Below are positions 42,295 through 53,110 of a stretch of 64,000 nt of DNA, in pieces. The position numbers and the translations under genes were made by a program. The stretch covers positions 32,593,575 through 32,657,574 of the forward strand of contig OY726563.1 in assembly GCA_963383645.1 (NCBI GenBank), read 5' to 3'. The DNA comes from Muscardinus avellanarius. Its lineage: Eukaryota; Chordata; Mammalia; Rodentia; Gliridae. Position 1 is the first letter of the stretch. Each line of letters opens with the position of its first letter. The notes under the pieces are model-generated. The model was not told the DNA's origin, searched no databases, and worked only from the letters and a program-made list of their open reading frames with translations.

Positions 42295-42660
42295 CCATTC
42301 TTATATTAAACTAACTGCTCTAACAAACAGCCCTCAAATCTAGGGGCTTAAATGATAAACATGCTTGCTCACATCCCAGCAAAATATAATCAGCAAAAGT
42401 AACTGCCTCCACGAAGTCATTTGGACATATGGGTCTTTCCATCTTGTGATGCTGCCATCTTTCACTTTTGACCACCAAAGCTTCCAGATAAAGGGCAGAG
42501 TGGAAAATCTTGTGTGGGAGGTCTCTACAAGCCTGGATGAGGAATGGTATAGATCATTCTCACCTATATCCCACTGGTCAAAAATTCAATAGCATAGGAG
42601 CATATCATGCAAGGGGGCTGGCAAATGAAGTCCAGCCATATGGCCAGAAAGAAGAAGAGA
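42295..42660. mobile_element. Old LTR-like interspersed repeat
   Basis: 'taactgctctaacaaacagccctc/aaatctaggggcttaaatg' and later 'ggccagaaagaagaagag' fit a common old placental LTR-type repeat in reverse. Family not named. Non-coding. Confidence 0.4.
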
Positions 42661-44330
42661 ATAGCACTACAAGAAAGCATTAGCATTGTCTTCCCCAAAT
42701 ATTATGTCCCTTGATGCCAGTCTTCAGGGAGAGTCTCTGATGATTAGCCAAACCCCATCTCTTGCCCTGTCCCAAGCAACATTAGTTTTTTTTTTTCAAT
42801 GACTTAGATGAAGATATGCAATGGACCTTGTTTTCCTTTGGGAGTGTGTCTCATTCAGGTTATTTTATATAAATGGCACCTTACAGGGAGTCTTGAGGAA
42901 GTGTGCTATGTAGCCAGATCTCACAATAATTGGAAGAGAGCAGAACTAGAAGAACCCAGCACACCTATAGGGGCCAAGTTATTGCACAGACCATTGCCTC
43001 CCCCAGGAGCAGGAGTTCACTCTCATTTGATGATACCTTGTCTTAAATGCACCTCTATTCTTCTTCTAGATTCACTTCTTCCTGCAGATACTTTTACTTC
43101 CTCGAGGGTAATGCATCTGACTTGTCCAGTGAGGGTGGTCCCCACTCAGGCAGAACAGGAGCTTTTCAAGCCAGACCCCCTACATGGGTATTTGGATGCT
43201 ATAGGACATTGCTACCTTTGGATGGCAAAGAAGGTTTGTTTAGCAAGTTTCCAGGTAACACAAAGCTAGAAATAAAAGCTATTGTGATGGGTAAAAAGCT
43301 AAACTTGAAAAAGATTTCACTGGACTAGCATCATGAGCCAAAGTCAAGATGAAATTAAATTCTACCTGTCACGGACCCAGCAGGAGCCACTCTCACACTA
43401 GGAAAGTTTAATTGAAGAGAGCTTAAGGACAGGGCTATTTACAAAGGTGGAGGCCATATTGGGGAAATTAACAAGGAATGGTTAAGCACATAGGGACTAG
43501 CAACAGCAGGAAACCTTTACCCCTCCTAGGCCTGAAAGGGTAAAGGCAGCAAGTGACTTTTCCACGATTCTGCAAGGCAACCATGGAAGAAGACCCACCA
43601 GACAACAGTCATAGTGATAGATGAAGAAATACAGCCACAGCCAATTGGCTCCTCCCATCCTCTGAATTCTTTCAGGTGCCTCCCTCCATTGGCCACACTC
43701 AACATGGAGCCAGAGAGTCCAGTGATGCCATCTGCAGGGATCATCTTCCCAAGACCCAATCCAAGAGCAAAGGATAGATCTGGGAAGGAATGGAAAACAG
43801 TAACCAGCCTAAAGATCCACAGAAATCTGTGGAAAATATGGCATTCTGCTTAGAAAGTCAGTTGCATAAAAATAAGACACATTTCAATGTGAAAGGAGAC
43901 TCATTTTATGTGGGAAAGCTATAGGAGTGTAAGCTAGCTCTAGGTTCTATGTAAAGCCAACTATAAATATATCAATAGGTACAAGGGATCTCCTTCAGGG
44001 GAAGTTATGATCCATGTGTCCACTGCTTTCTGCCACCCCTAGGGTTCTGAACTAGGCTGGGTTAGAAGAGAAATTTATAATATTTTATTCAGAGAGATCG
44101 CCAAGAGGTAGAAGACTTAAAAACCAAATCTAATGAGAAAGGCTAAAGAGAACAAGGAACAACGCCTGATTTGAAGGGAAGATGCCTTAGAGAAAAAGAC
44201 TATAACTTTCTCCAAGTATTTCAGATGGGGAGATTCCCCTTTGGGGCACTCTTCCAACCCTCCAATTTCTCCAAACTGTCTGGTACCCTCCTGTGAACTC
44301 CCTCAGCAAGCCAGGGTTCTTCACAGCCTC
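42661..44330. other. Unassigned; LTR-like text at 43370-43800
   Basis: Non-coding as far as I can see. 43370-43800 ('ggaaagtttaattgaagagag', 'aacatggagccagagagtcc') resembles an antisense LTR or similar, unnamed. Frames of 77-153 codons here have no domains. Confidence 0.3.
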
Positions 44331-44334
44331 TTCC

Positions 44335-44485
44335 CAAACCTGTTGCAATTGTCCATTCACTTGTTCATCTTTCCTACAAACTAAGGGCAGATACCTTTTT
44401 ACTACTGTGCTCCAATACCTAATGCTTACTTCCTGGGAGGTGTTCAGAAAATATCTGTTCAAAATGAATAACTCATTCCCATGAG
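44335..44485 (+). repeat. L2 3'-end remnant
   Basis: 'caaactaagggcagataccttttt', 'gctccaatacctaatgc' and 'ggtgttcagaaaatatctgttcaaaatgaat' follow the L2 3' terminus. Confidence 0.6.
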
Positions 44486-44489
44486 AGAC

Positions 44490-45490
44490 AGACAATATTC
44501 TATAAGTAACACAGGGACAGAAACACATGTAGTGTGTGGCAGGGGGCATGCCTCACCCAGTTTTAAAGTCCATGGCTGTACATGTGTGAGTCTGGACAGA
44601 GATTTTCTCACTCTGAATCTCAGTCTTCTGCCCTTCACTGGGGGCATTTAAAAGACCGGGTGCTAGTTTATTACAAAGAGCTCAGAGTGTAGCAGGCAGT
44701 CATAAAATGCTCCCAGAACAATTGGGGCCAGTAAGACCATATTGGGTCAATTTCTTCAGATGGACACTCTGAGACAAGAATTCCCATCAAAGTGGCTTTG
44801 GGTAAATGTTCTTAGTAAAACCCAATAGTGTAGGAAGGAAGTGGGACTGGGAAGAGGAAGCTGGACAAACTTGTGATACTAAGTAAAGTTCCTTGATGGG
44901 TATCTTTGGGGATAGGAAAGATTACACATGAATGTCATTCTTATCAGGAACACTGGAGCTAAATTGTTCATCCCACTCACACATGACCAGTGGTTATTGG
45001 TCCAAGTGCTGCCACAGAAGAACAGAAGTTCACAGGCACTGTTCTCTCCATGTCCATGGGAGAAGAAAAAGGACAAGAGAGTTCCCTAAAAGCTGTCCTC
45101 CTACAAAAGGTACAGGTGTTGGGGGCAGCAAAGGAAGCCCGGCAGGAGCTGGTGTGTGTGGAAATGGGGAAAGGATGTTGTGATACACCCTATGGAAAGA
45201 GGTGGCTGGAGGCCAATGTTGCCAGGGCAACCCCCTTTCCACCATGCAGATGTAAGCCTTACCCAAAAGCCAGTTAAACCCTCAAGCTGTGGCCTCCACA
45301 CTTCCAGGGCTGTGTAGAGCTACAGATTTTGCCTCTCCTCTCCCACACTCCTAGACTCTTTGAGGTGTGTTTAGCCTTAAAGATCATGCCAAGGCGTTAT
45401 CAAACTGGACTTCTCCATTGAGACCCTGATTGTCTCAGGCTCCCGCAGATGCAGCAGGCAGAGCCAATGTTGCCCCAGTGCTTTGTGCAT
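44490..45490. other. Unassigned non-coding sequence
   Basis: No gene or named repeat recognised. Confidence 0.3.
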
Positions 45491-45491
45491 A

Positions 45492-45642
45492 TCTTTCTCT
45501 TCTCTTCTCTTCTCTTCTCTTCTCTTCTCTTCTCTTCTCTTCTCTTCCCTTCCCTTCCCTTCCCTTCCCTTCCCTTCTCTTCTTTCTTCTTCTTCTTCTT
45601 CTTCTTCTTCTTCTTCTTCTTCTTCTTCTTCTTCTTCTTCTT

Positions 45643-45718
<76 letters not shown>

Positions 45719-45720
45719 CC
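45492..45720. repeat. 229-bp uninterrupted pyrimidine tract: (TTCTC)n, (TTCCC)n, (TTC)n, (TC)n
   Basis: No A or G occurs on the plus strand from 45492 to 45720. Four repeat types follow one another: TTCTC (45497-45546), TTCCC (45547-45576), TTC (45583-45644) and TC (45647-45711). Long mirror-symmetric purine/pyrimidine DNA can adopt H-DNA (triplex). It explains all the Ser/Leu/Phe- and Glu/Lys/Arg-rich long frames here. Confidence 0.95.
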
Positions 45721-46055
45721 ACCCCCATCCTTTAAGTTCATGAAGATGTGATATCTCCTCTAATCTAGTCTCATCCTCCTGCATTCCCCGTGCTATGTAT
45801 TTTTCTGGACCCTGTGGCAGAGTGTGTTTCCTGGGGTTGGGGACAGTCACAGTGTCATCAGGACACTACCCATCATTTTTTATGGTTTGCCTAAAGTTCT
45901 TTTGAAATGGGTTCTGGGATTTTAGGGGGTTTTCTTTGCTCTGGAGAAGGTGTAGGTGGGTAGGGAACAAGTTGTCTCTCAGAACCCAGTTGTTCTATAT
46001 CCCAAGGATCACCAAGTCAGACCCTTGAGAGATCCAGAGCACAGTTCCAGGAGCC
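45721..46055. other. Unassigned non-coding sequence
   Basis: No gene or named repeat recognised between the pyrimidine tract and the LTR. Confidence 0.3.
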
Positions 46056-46059
46056 CTAA

Positions 46060-46440
46060 TGGATGTGTGATGTGGACTGAATGTCTGTGCCACACCCAGT
46101 TCATATATTGAAGCCCGAACTCCCAAAGAGATGCTATTAGGAGGAGGGACCCTCGGGCAGTAATTAAGTTTAGATGAGGCACGAGAGTGAAATCCCTATG
46201 ATAGGATTAGTGTCTTTACAAGAAAAGGAAGTGACAGAGCTCTCTTGCTTCCAGTCCTCTGTGGTGAGGATACAGAGCCAGCCATCTACAGGTTAGGAAG
46301 AGAGCCTTCACCAGCAACTCAGTGGGCTGGAAATTTGATTTTGAACTTGTAGTTTGCAGAACTATGAGCATTGTCTGTTTTCAAGCCCACAGTCTGCGGT
46401 CTTTTGCTACAGCAGCCCAACTAGCCATGACAATATATAG
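46060..46440 (+). mobile_element. MLT1A/B-type MaLR solo LTR, sense
   Basis: 'gatgtggactgaatgtctgtgccac', 'catatattgaagcccgaactcccaaagagatgctattaggagg', 'gtgtctttacaagaaaagg', 'gaagagagccttcaccag', 'tgtagtttgcagaactatgag' and 'ttttgctacagcagcccaactag' follow the MLT1A/B LTR from end to end. Solo copy; no internal coding region. Confidence 0.85.
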
Positions 46441-46679
46441 AGCGGGAAGATGCCTCTTACTTTCAGGAGTTTGCTATTTCTTAAGGCACCATGAACTGAC
46501 CTTTTGATAATCCCTGGCCATCCCTAAACTTCACCTTCCACTTCTTTCTCCAGCATGGTGAAATAAAAATCCCCATCATCTGCATAAAACTTTATAACAT
46601 ATGTTCCCTTGTATTTAGCCCCTGCAAAGCACTTAGGGCAGGGTCTGGCCCATAGTGAGTGCCATGTGCCCCTTGGTAA

Positions 46680-46680
<1 letters not shown>

Positions 46681-46737
<57 letters not shown>
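46681..46737. repeat. Pure (CTG)19 trinucleotide repeat
   Basis: Fifty-seven bases of uninterrupted GCT units between 'cttggtaac' and 'tactgatacc'. Non-coding context: stops occur nearby in all readings and no exon is supported. CTG/CAG repeats of this length are polymorphic in mammals and can be unstable. Confidence 0.97.
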
Positions 46738-46738
<1 letters not shown>

Positions 46739-46744
46739 ACTGAT

Positions 46745-47135
46745 ACCAACATCCATCACAGTACGCCCATTAGGCTAGGCCTTGAGGATTGACACCCTGT
46801 GTAATACACAAGGGGAGTGAGACTTGAGGGAGTCACACATCATTCCCAGAATTCTACTTACACTTACTCATTCGTCCTTATGGCATTTGTATGTCAGGCA
46901 TCCTACAGAGTTCTGTGCATCCATGTCTTAAGCAAAACAAACATGATCCTTGCCCCTAGGAGCTTCCAATCAGGTCAGGAAGACAGACTCAAACAAAACA
47001 ATCTCACAAATGATGTGCAATTGCAAACTGAAACATCCTCTCTGTAGCAAAGAACCTCAACATAGGTTGGGGAAAATTGTCGAGGGTTTCCTTGAGAGCA
47101 TGAAAAGCAACATTAGATGAGGAGGGGTGGACTAG
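46745..47135 (-). repeat. L2-like remnant, antisense
   Basis: 'ttaagcaaaacaaacatgatccttgcccctaggagcttccaatcaggtcaggaagacagac' (46930-46990) is a clear antisense L2 3' region. The rest is too decayed to assign. Confidence 0.55.
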
Positions 47136-47137
47136 GC

Positions 47138-47325
47138 CAGGAATTTTTAGTCTGGTGCAACAGAATCACCTGGGGGCTGGTTAGATGCAGGGTGCTGGAC
47201 TCTACCCCTGGAGTTCAGGATTTAGGAGGTCTGGGATGAGGCCCTGCAACTTTGCATTTCTAAGTAGTTCCAGGCTGGTGCCCAGGCTGCTGCTCTCAGG
47301 CCTTCACAGTGAGAACCACTGAACT
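47138..47325. mobile_element. MER5-like hAT DNA transposon
   Basis: 'ggtgcaacagaatcacctgggggctgg', 'gaggccctgcaactttgcatttctaagtagttccaggctgg' and the terminus 'cacagtgagaaccactg' match MER5A. Confidence 0.8.
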
Positions 47326-48070
47326 CCAAAGGGATTTGAAGGAGAGGGTTTAGGCTGAGAGAAGAGCATGTGCAAAGACTCTGGGGGCAAGCAGCAGACA
47401 GTGAGGCTCTGTGAGGTTGAAGGCTGAAGCCCAGTGGGCAAAGGGGAGCTCCAGAGGTGGAGGACCAGTCTGAAAGGTCACCAGGGGCCAATTCATGCAG
47501 CGCCACCAACCACCTATGGTTCAGCTTCTAGCTCAGAAATGATGAATGGGAGGTTAAAGCAGGCCAATGTTATGGCCTCGTTTGTGTGACTCTCACTGCT
47601 TTGCAGAGAAGGGGTGCAGGCAGATAACAAGAGTCCAGTTAGGTGGCCTCAGGCTTCCAGACGCTCCTATCTGGTTTTTCTTTCCACTGCCTGGTTGCTG
47701 ACACCAGCAGTTCAATTCTGTCCCATGACCCCTCCCTTTGCCCATCCAGGCAGAAACTTTCATCACCCTTGTTGTTGTGGTGAAGGCTTTTCTTAGCTAG
47801 CTGGCCTTACAGACAGGGCAGAGCCGCTCTCCTTTAGGGGTCACTTTCTGTGCTGTGCCATCTATTTGGCATTTGTCCCCCAAAGTAGCAAATATAAGAC
47901 CAGAGGCTGTGAACCGTGGTCTTTTCAAAACACTGCAAGAATCAGTACAATCTAACAGTGAGTTAATTCCTAAAAGTGGAGTGTTTAGAGAGGGAGGGAA
48001 GTGGGTGTTTTTAATGATGGGGGACAGAGATGACTTCCACATGTTCCAGACCACATGTTAAAGGAGATTG
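47326..48070. other. Unassigned; possible ancient LINE text at 47340-47560
   Basis: 'gagaagagcatgtgcaaagactctggggg' resembles the ancient antisense LINE type seen at 27640. The remainder is not recognised. Confidence 0.35.
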
Positions 48071-48077
48071 AGCTCAG

Positions 48078-48335
48078 CATAATGACTAGGAATGTGAGCT
48101 CTGGAGTCAGTCTCCCTGGGTTCAAGCCCTACCACTTATTAAAAGTCTCTTCTGAGGAATCTTAACCACTCTCTGCCCTAGTTTTTCCTATCTGTAAAAT
48201 AGGGGAAATAATGGCAACCACTTCACAGGGTCATTGTGAGGACTTGAAGGGTTAATAAGCATATATATAGATTCATACCTACTATATATATAAATGTTCA
48301 ATGAGTAGATTATCATCATCATTGTTATAAGTGTT
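48078..48335 (+). repeat. MIR SINE, near full length
   Basis: 'gaatgtgagctctggagtcagtctccctgggttcaagccc', 'cactctctgccctagtttttcctatctgtaaaatagggg', 'cagggtcattgtgaggactt' and 'aaatgttcaatgagtag' give a complete MIR in order, with a TATATA expansion inside. Confidence 0.8.
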
Positions 48336-48419
48336 CATAGGAACATAGATTGGATAGTTGAACTTACTGTGGTTTAGGCAGGTAGGGTGTGGCTGGGGGA
48401 GTGGCATTTGGAACTGTAA

Positions 48420-48630
48420 CTGTGCCTAGTCCCCTCTCTCTCTGCCTCTCAGCTGCCCTGAGAAGTTGTCTTCCACCACATCATGCTATCATGATTTTGT
48501 TGCCTTGGAGCCAGCCAACTATGGACTGAATCTCTGAAACTGTGAGCTCAATAAACCTTTTCTTCTTTAAGTTTTTCTATTTTAGGAATTTTGGTCAGAG
48601 TGACAATAAAAGGTAATTAAAACATGTGGG
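48420..48630 (+). mobile_element. MaLR-type LTR 3' part, sense
   Basis: 'ctctctctgcctctcagctgcc', 'accacatcatgctatcatga', 'tctgaaactgtgagctcaataaaccttttcttcttt' and 'ttttggtcagagtgacaataaaaggtaattaaaac' correspond to the 3' half of an ORR1/MST-like LTR with its AATAAA (48549). Confidence 0.7.
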
Positions 48631-48639
48631 TAGATACTG

Positions 48640-49640
48640 GGACATCTTCAAGTCATATCATTAAAGGGGGTGGGGGAAAAGGACATAGTCCCCACACAGA
48701 GAAATGGCCAAGGTAAAGCCAAGAGGCTTTGTTTCCGGGGCTTGCACATGTGTGTGTATGTCTCTCCCCTGCTAAGCCCCAAGTCAGGAGATCCAGAGTG
48801 AAAGTGGTGATGAAAATAGGCCCAAAATAGACTATGTACCTGAGGGAAGAGGCTTCCCAGTCTGACTGCGCTGTGTCCTTTGGCAGCTACCTACTGGGAG
48901 GACGAGGCAGACAGGGGAGGTAGAGAAAGACAGAGGGTGCTGCTGGGTCAGGGAAAGGAAAGAGGTTCAAAACACAGTGCTGGACTCACTGGCTTCAAGG
49001 TCCGGCTGGGAATCACTCTCGGGCTGTGCACTGCCACTGAGGCCAGGAGAGGTAAGGAAAAATTGAAACAGAGACAGAAAGACACACAGACCTGAAAGAT
49101 TGTTGGACACACATGTAAGGAAATTAAGACACACAGAGACAGAGTGAGAAAGTAAAAGGCAAGAGGAGAGAGACATGGAGAGAGGGCAAAGGAGATGCAG
49201 AGACTAAAAAGGGAAAGAGAGTCAGAGAAACAGAAGCAGAGGGGGCAACAGAGAGGACTGTCAAAGAGAGAGCCAGGAGGCCAGAGAAAAATGCCCAAAG
49301 GCTCGGGGCAGAGGGGGCAGGCAAATCCCAGAGCTGAGGTTGGTGACAGCCATACCACAGCCCCTCCAGACAGAAGGCAAAGGACAGAGCCACACCACTG
49401 TGGTCACTCTGAATCAAAGGGGAGGGTCCTGATGTCCAAGAAAATCTCCAGAGCCCTAAGAGCCAGCCTCACCCCTCTGCTGGGCTGCCACTGAGTTGAG
49501 TGGCAGCTGGGGCAAGCCTGGCCCTCCCAGCCCTGGTCTGCCACACCTCCAGCCTCCAGCTCCAATCTAGGGGCTTAGAACACTTGCCCATGGAGGAAAA
49601 ACCCCAGAGAACACCCAACCTCCATGGCAGAAAACCCCTC
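48640..49640. other. Unassigned; purine-rich segment at 49040-49300
   Basis: 49040-49300 is GA/ACA-rich (imperfect), giving spurious Arg/Glu-rich and Ser/Leu-rich frames. No exon recognised. Confidence 0.35.
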
Positions 49641-49654
49641 CTTAGCAGTGGGGT

Positions 49655-50000
49655 TAGCATCAGAGAGGGGCCGGCGGGGACGCATGTTGTCAGGGAGCTT
49701 GTTTTCCCAGGAGCCGTTGCTGTTCAGATGTGCCATGAGCAATTGCCACTCCATTCTCCTTCCCCTGGCAAATTATTCTGTTGGAGTTTCTTCCAGTGTT
49801 TGGAGCTCCGCTGCCGTAAATGCCAGAAATCATGTACATTAAGCCTGGAGTGACGGCGGGCTTATGGATGGATTTACCTTCAAACAGAGGCCGCGGAGGC
49901 GCCCAGTGTGGGGGGCGGCACTTTATGGATGCGGCTCTCTGCATGTGAGGCCTTAAGCGATCGAGTTGGCCACGTAATCAATTTCTCATGCAGCCCTGGC
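49655..50000. promoter_or_regulatory. CpG-dense candidate conserved regulatory block
   Basis: About sixteen CpGs in 330 bases at near-neutral GC content, by hand count, in a repeat-free stretch. Motifs: CTGCCGTAAATGCCAG (49810), 'gtgacggcgggcttatggatgg' (49851), 'aggccgcggaggcgcccagtg' (49889), GCGATCGAGTTGGCCACGTA and AATCAATTTC (49957-49984). The CpG retention suggests either germline hypomethylation or selection. Overlapping frames on both strands are short and not domain-like. Confidence 0.45.
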
Positions 50001-51855
50001 TCTGGGCCACCAGCTCCCAGGCAGAGCTTTGGGATGCAGGTCCTTTACCCAAGTCCCTGCTCACCCCACCCCCACCATTTCCTTTGGCCTAGGGCCCTTG
50101 AAGCAGGGAGCTGGGTAGGGATAACCCAAGGCCTGTCCGGAGAACACAGGCATCCAGGGTCCCCTTGCACAGGGAGCATTCACTTCAATTATATTTCAGC
50201 CCTCTCAGCTTGGCCTCCCCACTCTCAGCCCTTTTCTCCTCCAAAGCTGGGGCTGAGGTCTCCCTAGGGCAGGCTGAATTAAGCTCCTCTTGTCCCAGCC
50301 TGTCCTTTGCTGGCTACCCTCTCCCCACCTCCCATCCTGTGAGCTGCTGTTCCTCCTGTCTGAACTGGGAGGCCTGGGTCACTGACTTTGCTGTCTTTAC
50401 TGAATGGCTGCCACTCAGGCTCTGTCCTCTGTCACTGCACTCAGCAATTCTGGGCCCTAGACAGCCCTTCCCCCACTGCCTTCCCTCATCCTTAATTTCC
50501 CAGGGCTCCTGCTCCAGGCGAGTCTCCATTCTGTCCCCAGATAGCACCTCTGAACAGTCCCCTCAGGCAGCTATGCCTCAGCTAGGGACCCAGTGTAGGT
50601 AAAGAGGTCCCTGGGGGGGCTCTCATGCTCTTATAGAGCAACCCTCCCCCACCATCTAAGGAAGACTGTATTTTCCAAGTCATGTCTCTGAGCCCACAAT
50701 CCCTTCTTATAGAGTGACCTTGACACTCCTTCCATGCAGAGGTGACATCTATTTTCCCTTCTCTCAAGTGTAACTATGGTGCAAGCAACTCTGTGTGACT
50801 TCCAGTACTAGGTCATAAAAGATAATGCAGCTTCTTCCTGGTTCAGTGGGGTGCTCAGGCTAGGAGCTCTGATCTACCATGTGTCACTACCAGAAGGCAC
50901 CATGCTGTAAGGAAGCCCAAATTGTCCCTGAGAGACCCTGCAGGTCCCTGAGAGAAAGGCTTGGCCATCCCTCCCCCCCTACACACACACACACACACGT
51001 TCCACTTCAGCCCCCTTTCAACTGCAGCTGCATCAGAGACCTGCAGAACCAGAATCTGATGTGCCCTGGTGGGCCCAGCTGAGCCCCTCCTGAATTTCTG
51101 ATGCACGGAAAACAAGGGGAAGATAATAAAATGTTTTTGTTTTAGACCGCTAAGCCATGGGGTGATTTGTCACATGACAACTGGGAACAGAATAGCTTTC
51201 ATGTCCACAAAACCAGTTTTCAAAGGTTAATGAGTCTTAATGCAGTAAAAGTACAATAAGACATACGGTAATACCAAAACAAGACTCGGCAATCCAGTCT
51301 TTCTTTAATCATCAAAAGGCATTTGCAGAGTTGCAGAGCACAATGCTGTGAGTATTGCTTCTCAATGCATAGTGGCCAGGTATCAGAGAGGGATGTCTAA
51401 ACCTAGACAGCTCCCAAATGCTGCGTAGGGTCATTTGCCATCCAGAAGACTGTAAAATACACATGATGACAAGTGTTTGGCCACTTCACTCCTGAGAAGA
51501 AATGAATAAGCAAATAACATAAAGGCAGAAGTAGTTTCCCCTAAAGCAAATCTTATGCTCTGTTCCAACATTTTAGACCTCTCTGGTTCCAAGAATACCA
51601 GCTCTTAACCAGGGCTGTTCAGTGACTGACAATCTGGGATTTAGTGGAGGGCTGGATGTTTTATGTTTTAAACATAAGAAATGGCTTCTCAGGGGCCCAG
51701 GCACTGCCATGGGAAGTTTACAGAACGCCACTCATGCTTCGAGAGTACCTTTTCTTTTCTTTTTCCTCTCAAGCCAAAGGACACTGTGGAGGGCAGAAAG
51801 GTGATTAGAGACCCCAGCATAAATAGGGTGAGAGTATTAGTGCTGCCATTTACCT
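50001..51855. other. Unassigned, GC-rich, mostly single-copy
   Basis: No repeat or exon is confidently recognised. Frames of up to 145 codons at 49908-50602 are in GC-rich text with few stops; no domain or splice evidence. Confidence 0.3.
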
Positions 51856-51859
51856 CGAG

Positions 51860-52040
51860 TCGCCTGTAGTAAGGTAGCTTCTATGTGCTTTGGTTTATCC
51901 AGCTGTAAAATGGGGATGATAGTAGGACCTTTCTTATTGGATGATAGTTGAGTTAATATGTGTAAAGCGTTTAGAGCATCACTTGCTGATTGCAAGTGCT
52001 ACGTAAGTGCTACCTACTATTATTACTATTGCTGCTGTTG
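51860..52040 (+). repeat. MIR SINE
   Basis: 'gtgctttggtttatccagctgtaaaatggggatgatagtagg', 'gagttaatatgtgtaaagcgtttagagcatc' and 'gctacctactattattactatt' give the MIR 3' half. Confidence 0.75.
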
Positions 52041-53000
52041 TTCTGGGAATTTAGGTTAGTGGCACTAACAGATCCTGATAAAAAAAATATTCTCAGAGGC
52101 ATAACTGTCCTATGTAGGATATTTATCTTTCCTTTTGCTATCCCTCTTCAGTGTCAGCTTCCCTCCCTTAATTCTGAAGTGGGAACACATGTGCATGCGT
52201 GTACACAAACACACATTCATATACACACCCATACCCAGTAGTCAGTCCTCGTTTGCCACACCTCGGTAATGTATCGGTGCAGGAGGAGCAAGCTGTTTTA
52301 TCTTCGTCTCCAGGCAGAAGCCCGTGTGTGGATGATGGACACAGAGTGTCTGTCTGCTTTGTCAGAGAAAATACAGCTGGAACAGCTGAGTGGCCCCCAG
52401 ACAGGCAGGGAAGGGGCTGCCCCTGGGGTCTTCATGTCCTGGGAGGCCTGAAGCCAGTCCTGGGGAGAGACAGGAGCGGGGGGCACTGCTACTCATCTGC
52501 TCATCCTATGCCTGATCTCCCAGTGCTCGCCTGTTTCAGAAGCTTCCTCCTTCATCTGACTGCTGTGTCTGCCACAGGTTCGCTGCTGTGGACACAGTCT
52601 CCAAGGGGACAGACATGCTGCATGTCAGGCAGAGGGGCAGGGACAGGAGTGAGCCATGACAAAGAAAAACACGCTCGGCCTTTCCCTCCAAAGGCAAAGG
52701 GAATCTACTCAGATTCCTGCCTCGTGGCAAATCTGACCCCAAGGTGGCCCTGCTGGACCATGACTGTCCCCGAGTGAGTGAATCCAGCAGAGCCCTGTTG
52801 TCCACACGCAGCAGGGAAGACCTCAAGAGCCCAGCAGGCCAGGTCACCAAGCCTCTCACCCTGCAAGACTCACAGCAGGCTATGCCAGGCCCTGGTGATA
52901 CACTGTCAAATTAGATTAATGTCACAAAAGGGGAATATTTAGGAAAACAAGGAACCAATCTCATTTTAGGGGGTCCATTTAGCAAAATGGAAACAAATAT
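52041..53000. other. Unassigned, mostly single-copy
   Basis: A 192-codon plus frame (52199-52777) crosses the stretch but has no domain and starts in a CA-repeat. Nothing else recognised. Confidence 0.3.
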
Positions 53001-53110
53001 TTATGAGATGAATTAACTTTCCAGGTGTTAGGTCACTTAACAAGTATTTATGGAGTGACAGCTGTATACTAGGCACTGCAATTGTCTTGGGGACCCTGTC
53101 CAGGTACAGT
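53001..53110 (-). repeat. L2-like remnant, antisense
   Basis: 'caagtatttatggagtgacagctgtatactaggcactgcaattgtcttgggg' is the antisense L2 3' terminus. Confidence 0.5.

Noticed and set aside
45377..45850. Long frames rich in Glu/Lys/Arg (minus) or Ser/Leu/Phe (plus)
   Set aside because: All of them run through the TTCTC/TTC/TC microsatellite; the composition follows from the repeat and there is no domain or start context.
48549..48554. AATAAA as a gene polyadenylation signal
   Set aside because: It lies in a MaLR LTR at the expected LTR position; no upstream gene is supported.
49908..50602. Overlapping 119- and 145-codon frames
   Set aside because: GC-rich sequence with few stops in several frames at once; nothing marks one frame as real.
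52199..52777. 192-codon plus-strand frame
   Set aside because: Begins inside an ACAC repeat, no domain, no homology I recognise; GC-rich DNA makes such frames expected.
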